In this document: positions 7,987 through 12,890 of the stretch, piece by piece
How the letters are laid out: each line of letters starts with the position of its first letter
How positions within the stretch are numbered: the first letter of the stretch is position 1
DNA from: Anaerolineaceae bacterium
GTDB lineage: Bacteria > Chloroflexota > Anaerolineae > Aggregatilineales > Phototrophicaceae
Direction: 5' to 3'
Assembly: GCA_020634115.1 (NCBI GenBank)
Contig: JACKCH010000039.1
Coordinates: 1 to 12,890 of the forward strand
Length of the DNA: 12,890 nt
Made by a program: the position numbers and the translations under genes
Notes under the pieces: model-generated
Database searches by the model: none
Told to the model about the DNA's origin: nothing
Seen by the model: the letters and a program-made list of their open reading frames with translations, nothing else

Positions 7987-8799
7987 TTACTTCACAGGCG
8001 GCTTTTCACCGGCTGGATAGCGTTTGCGGATGTCTTCGATCAGTTCGGCAACATGATCTACCAGGCGGGTGACAATTTTCTCGCCTTTTTCGCGGGTGGC
8101 TTTAGTGGCGTCCCCGATAATGCCGTTGCTGAGTTCTTTATATTCGGGGCGGGCGAACGTGCCTTCAAAGTGATACATCGTGCCGGGACGCGGTGCAGCC
8201 CCTGGTGCGATGATGAACTTACGATCTACCAGCGGATCGCCGCCACCCTTACCCGCTTTGCTCATATCCACCAGGTCGGGGAAGAGGTATAGCGCAACCG
8301 AGGTTTCGGCTTCGTCCGCGTGCCACATCCAGTCTTCCAGCACGTCCTTATTGTCGCGCAGGAAATCGTACCAGTGCAATGACAGGGTGAAGTACCCTTC
8401 CAGGCCGAGTTTGTGGACGGCGACAATGGTCGAGGAAACCTGCCCATGCGCGGAGAGGATGATGAATTTGTTGTAACCGGATACCGCCGCGCCGCGCACG
8501 ATGTCCATCACCAGGCCGATGTGAGTTTCGTAGCTGAGCGGGATATTGCCCGGCATTCCCCAGTGATGATACGGATGCGAACCGTACATCGGGCAGGGCA
8601 GCAGCATCACACCAGTTTTCTTTGAAATGAGTTCCGCCATACCGATGGCGTTGAAGTCATCATCACCACACGGGCAGTGCGGGCCGTGCTGCTCAATTGC
8701 GCCGATAGGTAGAATAGCGATGTCGTCTTTCTTGGCGTGGGCGACAACTTCTCCAGCGGTCAGGTTCTGCCACCAGATGGCTTTGGGTTCGTCAGACAT
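7987..8799 (-). CDS. Creatininase-family metal-dependent hydrolase
   Basis: The frame extends upstream to 8871, but the ATG at 8799 is chosen because AGGAGTC sits just before it at 8804-8810 and family similarity begins there, giving 270 residues. Metal-site landmarks of the family are seen: E36-x-H38 and D47 (GAIEQHGPHCPCGDDDF), H118 in LSAHGQ and HADEAETS at 160-167 with E165. The usual NGHGGN loop reads SAHGQV, so the second-metal side differs from creatininase, where a Glu follows the His by two positions. Family reactions include amidohydrolysis (creatinine, formamides) and, as I recall, C-C hydrolysis of a diketo-inositol (IolN). Among sugar-type enzymes a ring-opening or amide hydrolase is plausible but not shown. 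The gene is followed after 14 bp by the SDR gene and preceded by a 140-bp spacer. Confidence 0.9.
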   Translation of the reverse strand: MSDEPKAIWWQNLTAGEVVAHAKKDDIAILPIGAIEQHGPHCPCGDDDFNAIGMAELISKKTGVMLLPCPMYGSHPYHHWGMPGNIPLSYETHIGLVMDIVRGAAVSGYNKFIILSAHGQVSSTIVAVHKLGLEGYFTLSLHWYDFLRDNKDVLEDWMWHADEAETSVALYLFPDLVDMSKAGKGGGDPLVDRKFIIAPGAAPRPGTMYHFEGTFARPEYKELSNGIIGDATKATREKGEKIVTRLVDHVAELIEDIRKRYPAGEKPPVK

Positions 8800-8803
8800 T
8801 GTT

Positions 8804-8810
8804 GACTCCT
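8804..8810 (-). promoter_or_regulatory. Ribosome binding site that decides the creatininase-family start
   Basis: AGGAGTC on the minus strand lies four bases before the ATG at 8799. No similar site precedes the in-frame ATG at 8871, which would add 24 residues unlike the family and would fall inside a hairpin. Confidence 0.75.
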
Positions 8811-8853
8811 TAAAACTATTGGTAAATCGGTCAGGTTTTTGTCTCAAAATCCA

Positions 8854-8873
8854 GGATACGGCATGTCGCATCC
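8854..8873 (-). other. Imperfect hairpin in the 140-bp spacer between the MeTr-like and creatininase-family genes
   Basis: On the minus strand GGATGCG and CGTATCC pair over seven positions with one G-U and a six-base loop. A short T-rich stretch (GGATTTTG) follows a few bases later. This is too weak for a confident terminator and may only trim or slow transcripts. The spacer 8800-8939 otherwise holds no gene that I can support and no clear promoter. Confidence 0.4.
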
Positions 8874-8939
8874 TTACTTACCGTGTTTCAACACATCCTC
8901 ATGAGAATGCCCTGCAACACTATGTACCCTTATCTCTTG

Positions 8940-9836
8940 TCACTCTCGACGCGGACGCCGGGAACGAACGGCACGCTCTGTTCCCGATTCGGCTTCTGGC
9001 GGGCGATTCGCGCTGATCCAGGCCTGCGCGTTGTCGTCGTGTCCCATCAGTAAGTTTGCAGCACGCACAGCGTTGGCCGTCTCCGGCTTGAGCGGGTTCA
9101 TAATCGCGGAAGTCACCCCCCCGCCAATCCCCATTGTGAGAAAAGCGGCGCTCAGGGTGTCGCGCCCCGGCAGTCCGAATGAGATATTCGACGCACCGCA
9201 GGTGGTCGTGACCTGCAATTCCTCCACAATCCGGCGGGTAATCCCCAGGAAGATCGCGCCCGAACCGGGGACGGCGCCCACCGGCATCGCCAGCGGATCA
9301 ATCACAATATCGGCCTTTGGAATACCGTAATCGGCAGCCCGCTCAATGATTTTGCGAGCCACCGCCAGACGTACTTCAGGATCATGGGAAATCCCACTTT
9401 CATCATTCGTGATGCCGATAACCGCTGCGCCGTATTTTTTGACCAGCGGCAGCACTGCTTCCAGGCGGGCATCCTCGCCTGTAACCGAGTTCACCAGGGC
9501 TTTTCCCTGGTAGGCCGCCAACCCGGCTTCCAGCGCAGCAACCACCGACGAGTCAATCGAGAGCGGTACATTCACCACCGACTGCACCAACCGCACGATT
9601 TCCGCCAGTACCGTCGGCTCATCAATCATCGGGATACCCGCGTTCACATCGAGCATGTGTGCGCCCGCTTCAACCTGCGCCAGCGCGTCAGTGACCACCC
9701 GGTCATAGTTGCCCACCGCCAGTTCAGCCGCAAGCAGCTTGCGCCCGGTGGGGTTGATACGCTCACCGATGATGACGAAGGGATGATCCACACCGATGCG
9801 GACTTCTTTTTGGGGAGATGCGAGAATGGTTTCCAT
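8940..9836 (-). CDS. Pterin-binding methyltransferase, MeTr-like (methyltransferase II: methylcorrinoid to tetrahydrofolate)
   Basis: A TTG codon directly precedes the ATG at 9836. I take the ATG, which has AAGG upstream at suitable spacing, giving 298 residues. The protein has the dihydropteroate-synthase-like TIM barrel of AcsE/MeTr and of methyltransferase II in acetogen O-demethylases. It should transfer the methyl group from methyl-Co(III) corrinoid protein to tetrahydrofolate. Pterin-site landmarks are present: GERINPTGRK at 24-33, DVNAG at 63-67, SIDSS at 93-97 (D95), N116 in LVNSVTG, N144-D145 in GITNDESG, D180 in VIDPLAMP, and N217 in GASNISFGLPGR. About 20 extra residues close the protein, ending in an Arg-rich tail (RAVRSRRPRRE). 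It lies 18 bp after the first gene of the operon, separate from the other methyl-transfer genes, which cluster about 3 kb downstream. Confidence 0.93.
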   Translation of the reverse strand: METILASPQKEVRIGVDHPFVIIGERINPTGRKLLAAELAVGNYDRVVTDALAQVEAGAHMLDVNAGIPMIDEPTVLAEIVRLVQSVVNVPLSIDSSVVAALEAGLAAYQGKALVNSVTGEDARLEAVLPLVKKYGAAVIGITNDESGISHDPEVRLAVARKIIERAADYGIPKADIVIDPLAMPVGAVPGSGAIFLGITRRIVEELQVTTTCGASNISFGLPGRDTLSAAFLTMGIGGGVTSAIMNPLKPETANAVRAANLLMGHDDNAQAWISANRPPEAESGTERAVRSRRPRRE

Positions 9837-9857
9837 CAATTCAGCCTTTGCTGTACC

Positions 9858-10922
9858 TTATCCGGTGGTGAGTGTATTGGCGACGCCCAATTCGACACCC
9901 AATGCCACCAACTCCTGAATCAGATTTTCCGGCAGCGGGATGCCATTCTTGATCCGTTCCTGCTCAGTGCGATATTCAATCTCGCCCGGCAGCATCATCT
10001 CGCGGGTCTCATCCCACATCGGCGCGGCTTTGATCGTCTGATAGAACTCGGCCATCCGCGCCCGCATATCTTCCAAGTCAATGATGTCCTGTGGGTTGAT
10101 AACAATCATGAAGTGTCCGGTGAGGCTGGGATCGTCCGGGTACTTGTACATACCCTTCATGCCAAACTGGAACACTCCGCCGGTCATCACACCGGAGAGA
10201 ATGTCTATAAAATAGGACAGGCCGAGGCCCTTATGCCCACCCACCGGTAACAGGAAACCTTTGAAAGCAACATCCGGGTCGTCGGTAGGGCGACCTTGCG
10301 AATCGGTGGCCCAATCCAGTGGGATTTTCTCACCCTTCTTGCTGGCGAGCAGGAGTTTGCCACCAGCAACACCGGACATCGAAATATCGAGTACGAACGG
10401 AAATTCCTCAGCAGTCGGCACGGCGAAGGCGATGGGGTTGTTACCGGTGATCGGCTTGCTGCCCCCCGGCGCGACTATATTCGGCACGACATTCGTCATA
10501 CAAATACCGATCAGCCCTTCTTCGGCAGCCATCCGCGCATACAGCCCGGTTGCACCAAAGTGATTGCTGCGGATGACGCCCACCGCGCCAATGCCATAGG
10601 TTTTCGCCAGTTCAATTGCCCGGCGCATCGTGTCACGCCCGACGATGAACCCCGCGCCATCGTCGCCATCCCAGACTTCGAGCGCCAGGCCACCCCGCAG
10701 CTTGTGAATATTAGGGGTAGCGTTTATTGCCCCAGAGCGCACCCGCTGGATATAAATCGGGACGCGCAGAATCCCGTGTGAGCCAATGCCCCACAGGTCA
10801 GTCTGCACCAGCGCCCCGGCATGAAAGGCCGCATCTGCGGCATTCAACCCGGCACGGTGGAACAGCTCAGTTACGAACGCCCGCAACGTAGCGGCGGGAA
10901 TAGAAATCAATGTCTCCGCCAT
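9858..10922 (-). CDS. Ldh_2-family NAD(P)-dependent 2-hydroxyacid dehydrogenase (malate/ureidoglycolate/diketogulonate reductase type)
   Basis: First gene of the operon, 354 residues, the normal length for this non-Rossmann dehydrogenase family (malate, sulfolactate, ureidoglycolate, 2,3-diketogulonate). Landmarks in order: DLWGIGSHG at 42-50 with the conserved H49, RSNHFGATG at 118-126 (H121), APGGSKPITGNNPIAFAVPT at 151-170, the GGHKGLGLS loop at 228-236 that contacts the cofactor, and LPGEIE at 311-316. The reaction would be interconversion of an alpha-hydroxy and an alpha-keto acid. A strong GGGGGGAG ribosome site at 10927-10934 supports the start. It follows the promoter/operator at 11015-11064 with a leader of about 107 bases. 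It could oxidise a sugar acid before aldol cleavage or reduce an end product. The exact substrate is not predictable. Confidence 0.93.
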   Translation of the reverse strand: MAETLISIPAATLRAFVTELFHRAGLNAADAAFHAGALVQTDLWGIGSHGILRVPIYIQRVRSGAINATPNIHKLRGGLALEVWDGDDGAGFIVGRDTMRRAIELAKTYGIGAVGVIRSNHFGATGLYARMAAEEGLIGICMTNVVPNIVAPGGSKPITGNNPIAFAVPTAEEFPFVLDISMSGVAGGKLLLASKKGEKIPLDWATDSQGRPTDDPDVAFKGFLLPVGGHKGLGLSYFIDILSGVMTGGVFQFGMKGMYKYPDDPSLTGHFMIVINPQDIIDLEDMRARMAEFYQTIKAAPMWDETREMMLPGEIEYRTEQERIKNGIPLPENLIQELVALGVELGVANTLTTG

Positions 10923-11014
10923 TCAACTCCCCCCTTTGTATTGAGGATTCAATCTTTTCTCAAACGGCGACTGGTCACTTGCCAGAGGCAAAGGCTATTT
11001 GCATTCGCTCCAGC

Positions 11015-11038
11015 AAATTTGAATACGTATTCAAATTT
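11015..11038. promoter_or_regulatory. Perfect 24-bp palindrome, probable LacI-family operator
   Basis: The half-site AAATTTGAATAC is followed directly by its exact reverse complement, with the axis at the central CpG (11026/11027). LacI-family operators are typically palindromes with a central CG pair. The outer three bases overlap the -10 box of the minus-strand promoter and the axis lies near the predicted transcription start, so a bound repressor would block the operon. The divergent LacI-family gene starts about 206 bp away and is the likely binder. That assignment is inference. Confidence 0.88.
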
Positions 11039-11064
11039 ATACCGCACTCGACAGGGGTTGTCAA
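11036..11064 (-). promoter_or_regulatory. Sigma-70-type promoter of the ten-gene operon
   Basis: On the minus strand TTGACA (11064-11059) and TATAAA (11041-11036) are separated by exactly 17 bp. This is a consensus -35 with a one-mismatch -10 at the best spacing. Transcription should start near 11029, inside the palindrome. A strong promoter with an overlapping operator fits a tightly repressed, inducible operon. Confidence 0.85.
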
Positions 11065-11179
11065 ATCTGGATAGCAGGTCATACCGTGATGAATGTCATG
11101 AAAATCGGTTTCTCAACAGGCTGGGGGCGACTGACTCTTGAATGCTTCGACTGGTAAACAGTCCAGTCCGAACAAAAAG

Positions 11180-11208
11180 ATGACAGAAGGCTGAAGTCAG
11201 TCTATGAT
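11180..11208 (+). promoter_or_regulatory. Probable promoter of the LacI-family regulator gene
   Basis: ATGACA (11180-11185, one mismatch to TTGACA) and TATGAT (11203-11208, one mismatch to TATAAT) are 17 bp apart. The start would fall near 11215, leaving a leader of about 30 bases. No copy of the operator overlaps this promoter, so direct tight self-repression is not suggested. Confidence 0.65.
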
Positions 11209-11244
11209 TAGTCGGTTCTAGAGTGTTGTTATTGTGAGCGTGAG

Positions 11245-12252
11245 ATGAAAATTGCCGACATTTCTAAAGACCTGGGTCTTTCTATCTCAACCGTGTCCAA
11301 AGCATTGAACGGGTATCCTGATGTCTCTGACGCGACGAGAGAGCTGGTCATGCAGCGGGCGCGGGAGCTAGGTTATCAGGCCAGTGCGTCGGCCCGAAAT
11401 CTGCGACGGGGGCGCACGGACAAGATCGGCCTTTTAATCAACCATTCCATTATCTATATCAGTGAATACCTGACCGAAATCGTCGCTGGTGCCGGGTATG
11501 TTGCCGAACAGAATGGCAAGAATATCACGTTGTATATGGAGACGGTGCATCACCCGGAGGGGATTGAGCGCATCTGCCGTTCCCGCGAGATTGACGGGGC
11601 GCTGCTGTTATGGGCCAATCCCAATCGGGACACGCTGCGAATTTTCGAGGAAGAGAAGATGCCGTATATCCTGCTAGGACGGCGGGTTGATTACGCGAAT
11701 GCCTCATTTGTCGCGCCGGATAATGAAGAAGGGGCATACCAGCTTATCCGGCATCTCATTGAACTCGGTCATACCCGCATTGGAATCATGACACGCCCAG
11801 TGCATGGCCCGACCAACACAGATCGAGTGGCGGGATATATGCGGGCGCTGCGGGAAACGAACCTACCCTTTGATGAGGACATCATGATTCCAACGGCTTT
11901 AGAGCAAGACAGTGGCTACTACGCTATGCTGCAACTGCTGGATTTGCCTGATCCACCAACTGCTGTGTTTGCCTTCTATGATCTGCTGGCTGTAGACGCT
12001 TTGCGGGCTGCTTCCGAACGCGGTTTACGGGTGCCGGAGGACGTTGCTATCGCCGGATTTGACGGGTTGCAATCGTCACTGATGACATATCCGGCCATTA
12101 CGACTGTAAAACAACCGTTACAGGAGATGGGGCGGCAGGCGGTTGAGCTTCTGCTGGAATGCATCGAAGATGATACCCTACCGGCGCATAAAGTGACCTT
12201 TCCGGTTGAACTCCTGGTCAGAGGCTCTACCGTAGGGCGTATTCTCCGCTAA
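11245..12252 (+). CDS. LacI-family transcriptional regulator
   Basis: This 335-residue protein has the standard LacI/GalR build. An N-terminal helix-turn-helix covers about residues 2-22 (KIADISKDLGLSISTVSKAL), followed by the NGYPDVSDATRELV segment and the hinge helix ASARNLRRG at 48-56 that inserts into the minor groove at a central CpG. Residues about 60-335 form the periplasmic-binding-protein-like sensor. Its landmarks are R194 in TDRVAGYM, FAFYDLLAVDAL at 242-253 and AGFDG at 270-274. The family usually senses sugars or sugar derivatives. It is divergent from the operon and lies next to a palindrome of the right type, so it is very probably the operon's regulator. The overlap of operator and -10 box argues for repression relieved by a sugar-like inducer. 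The ribosome site is weak (GTGAG repeats just before ATG). Confidence 0.96.
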   Translation: MKIADISKDLGLSISTVSKALNGYPDVSDATRELVMQRARELGYQASASARNLRRGRTDKIGLLINHSIIYISEYLTEIVAGAGYVAEQNGKNITLYMETVHHPEGIERICRSREIDGALLLWANPNRDTLRIFEEEKMPYILLGRRVDYANASFVAPDNEEGAYQLIRHLIELGHTRIGIMTRPVHGPTNTDRVAGYMRALRETNLPFDEDIMIPTALEQDSGYYAMLQLLDLPDPPTAVFAFYDLLAVDALRAASERGLRVPEDVAIAGFDGLQSSLMTYPAITTVKQPLQEMGRQAVELLLECIEDDTLPAHKVTFPVELLVRGSTVGRILR

Positions 12253-12262
12253 AACGTGAAAT

Positions 12263-12290
12263 TTGCATAATTCATAATTCGTGTTATGCT
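12263..12290 (+). promoter_or_regulatory. Possible promoter for the NTF2-like gene
   Basis: TTGCAT (12263-12268) and TATGCT (12285-12290) are 16 bp apart in an AT-rich stretch just after the regulator stop codon. Each differs from consensus by two bases. It lies upstream of the operator-like site, so a bound regulator would act as a roadblock. Read-through from the regulator gene is the alternative. Confidence 0.4.
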
Positions 12291-12335
12291 CTAAATGATG
12301 GTGCTGGTTTCCGAGCGTATTTATGGACCGCAGCG

Positions 12336-12350
12336 CCAAAAATTTTTTGG
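12336..12350. repeat. AT-rich 15-bp near-palindrome in the regulator/NTF2-gene spacer
   Basis: CCAAAAA and TTTTTGG flank one central base. It has no GC-rich stem, so it is a poor terminator. It may be a bendable upstream element or may have no function. Confidence 0.4.
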
Positions 12351-12354
12351 GGAT

Positions 12355-12374
12355 TTCCGAAATCGTTTTCGGAA
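12355..12374. repeat. Perfect 8-bp inverted repeat overlapping the second operator-like site
   Basis: TTCCGAAA and TTTCGGAA flank a four-base TCGT loop. No T-run follows on either strand, so it is not a clear terminator. Its right arm runs three bases into the operator-like site at 12372-12383, so it could be a separate protein site or a transcript hairpin. Confidence 0.5.
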
Positions 12375-12383
12375 TACCTATTC
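12372..12383. promoter_or_regulatory. Second operator-like site (imperfect copy of the palindrome core)
   Basis: GAATACCTATTC matches 11 of the 12 core bases of the palindrome at 11015-11038. The mismatch turns the central CG into CC. The flank AAA on the right also matches, but the left flank does not. It ends 31 bp before the ATG of the NTF2-like gene, a sensible place for control by the same LacI-family regulator. Confidence 0.6.
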
Positions 12384-12414
12384 AAAAAAGACTTCATATT
12401 GATCGCGGATTTTT

Positions 12415-12890
12415 ATGACCAACCAGAGTGTCATCCCAAATGACGAGAACCCAGCCATATCCCTGAACAATAAGGGGGATATCGCCCACATCACTGTGAC
12501 TGACCACCCTCGGCTTCAGAGCATGTGCGGGTTTGATGATGAATTCACCGACATTGTGGACTACATCATCAAAATCACCCACCGTATCTGGGAAGAAAAA
12601 GCGGTTGGCCTCATCTACGACTACTATCTGCACAATGCCATCATCCATACCAGCAATGGCGACATCTACGGGCGTGAAGCCGTGATCGCCAATACACTGC
12701 AAACATTGGCCGCCTTCCCGGATCGGCGCCTGTTTGGCGATGCGGTCATCTGGAAGCACAATCCCGATGATGTTTATTACTCCTCCCACCGAATTACCCA
12801 CGAAGGGCTGAATACCGGATCCACTTGGTACGGCCCACCGACCCACCGGCGGATTCACTACCGTGCCATTGCTGACTGCATTGTGAAAGA
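12415..12890 (+). CDS. NTF2/SnoaL-like fold protein (3' truncated by window edge)
   Basis: An open frame from the ATG at 12415 runs 158 codons to the end of the window without a stop, so the 3' end is missing. After an apparently unstructured first 35-40 residues comes a SnoaL/NTF2-type cone fold: a helix (DDEFTDIVDYIIKITHRIWEE at 42-62), VGLIYDYYLHNAIIHTSNGDI, the helix YGREAVIANTLQTLAAFPD, then beta strands with VIWKHNPDDVYYSSHRITHEG and a YGPPTHRRIHYRAIADCIV segment. These proteins are small-molecule binding or cyclase/isomerase-like domains. I recall longer uncharacterised relatives with two such domains. Neither the reaction nor the full length can be given. No clear Shine-Dalgarno sequence precedes the ATG. 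The operator-like site upstream links it to the neighbouring operon. Confidence 0.82.
   Translation, partial: MTNQSVIPNDENPAISLNNKGDIAHITVTDHPRLQSMCGFDDEFTDIVDYIIKITHRIWEEKAVGLIYDYYLHNAIIHTSNGDIYGREAVIANTLQTLAAFPDRRLFGDAVIWKHNPDDVYYSSHRITHEGLNTGSTWYGPPTHRRIHYRAIADCIVK

Larger units (their letters stand above)
10923..11244. other. Divergent regulatory region between the operon and the LacI-family regulator
   Basis: This 322-bp stretch carries no gene that I can support. It holds the operon leader (about 10923-11029), a small inverted repeat ATTGA-4-TCAAT at 10940-10953, a 5-bp-stem hairpin at 10979-10991, the operator palindrome at 11015-11038, the operon promoter at 11036-11064, and the regulator promoter at 11180-11208. 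I looked for a cobalamin riboswitch in the leader and saw none. The leader is short and lacks a recognisable B12 box. Confidence 0.7.

Noticed and set aside
8800..8871. N-terminal extension of the creatininase-family protein from the ATG at 8871
   Set aside because: There is no ribosome site before it, the extra 24 residues do not look like the family, and a strong AGGAGTC precedes the ATG at 8799.
8940..9836. Folate-biosynthesis dihydropteroate synthase (FolP)
   Set aside because: Same fold, but the GERINPTGRK start, the N217 GASNISFGLPGR motif and the corrinoid context fit MeTr-type methyltransferases. No folate biosynthesis genes are nearby.
9384..10250. Long open frame (288 codons) on the + strand
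   Set aside because: It is antisense to the MeTr-like and Ldh_2 genes, which both carry intact family motifs. Its translation is rich in His, Arg and Gln with no recognisable domain, as expected of a shadow frame.
10923..11029. Cobalamin riboswitch in the operon leader, looked for because the operon encodes a B12 protein
   Set aside because: The leader is only about 107 bases and shows no recognisable B12 box or long-range pairing. Control is better explained by the operator palindrome.
12336..12374. Intrinsic terminator after the LacI-family gene
   Set aside because: The two inverted repeats here are either AT-only or lack a following T-run on both strands, so neither matches an intrinsic terminator.
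12394..12858. Minus-strand open frame (154 codons) at the end of the window
   Set aside because: The + strand frame from 12415 over the same bases encodes a coherent NTF2/SnoaL-like protein with an operator-like site upstream. The minus frame starts inside it and has no family features.

Overview
The window looks like part of a bacterial chromosome of moderately high GC content, probably from an anaerobic or microaerophilic environmental bacterium. My best guess is Chloroflexota, possibly Anaerolineae. That guess rests on the gene mix (UroD-like methyltransferase, corrinoid protein, RACo-type activator, LacI regulator, L-fucose isomerase-like protein) and is inference, not a phylogenetic result. 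There are no RNA genes, insertion sequences, CRISPR arrays or phage genes that I can support.

Layout: the 3' end of an unrelated + strand gene (2-358) converges on a ten-gene minus-strand operon (10922 down to 384). In transcription order the operon encodes an Ldh_2-type NAD(P) dehydrogenase, a pterin-binding methyltransferase (MeTr-like), a creatininase-family hydrolase, an SDR dehydrogenase, an L-fucose/L-arabinose isomerase-like protein, a UroD-like methyltransferase, a B12-binding corrinoid protein, a small VOC protein, a RACo-like 2Fe-2S/ASKHA activator and an HpcH/HpaI aldolase. Spacing is tight (two start/stop overlaps, most gaps under 60 bp), with two longer spacers (7051-7171 and 8800-8939) that each hold a hairpin. 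A divergent + strand LacI-family regulator (11245-12252) follows. The window ends inside a + strand NTF2/SnoaL-like gene (from 12415) that runs off the edge.

How it works together: four of the genes form the complete set expected for a corrinoid-dependent demethylase. The UroD-like protein would move a methyl group from substrate to Co(I) corrinoid, the B12 protein would carry it, the MeTr-like protein would pass it to tetrahydrofolate, and the RACo-like protein would reactivate oxidised Co(II). They sit with sugar-type enzymes (isomerase, two dehydrogenases, a possible ring or amide hydrolase, a retro-aldolase) under a sugar-type LacI regulator. The simplest reading is a catabolic operon for an O-methylated sugar, cyclitol or sugar acid. 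The substrate is not visible in the sequence, and a methoxy-aromatic compound is not excluded.

Regulation is unusually readable. The operon has a near-consensus promoter (TTGACA, 17 bp, TATAAA) whose -10 box overlaps a perfect 24-bp palindrome with a central CpG, the form expected of a LacI-family operator. A second, imperfect copy lies 31 bp upstream of the NTF2-like gene, which suggests that gene belongs to the same regulon.
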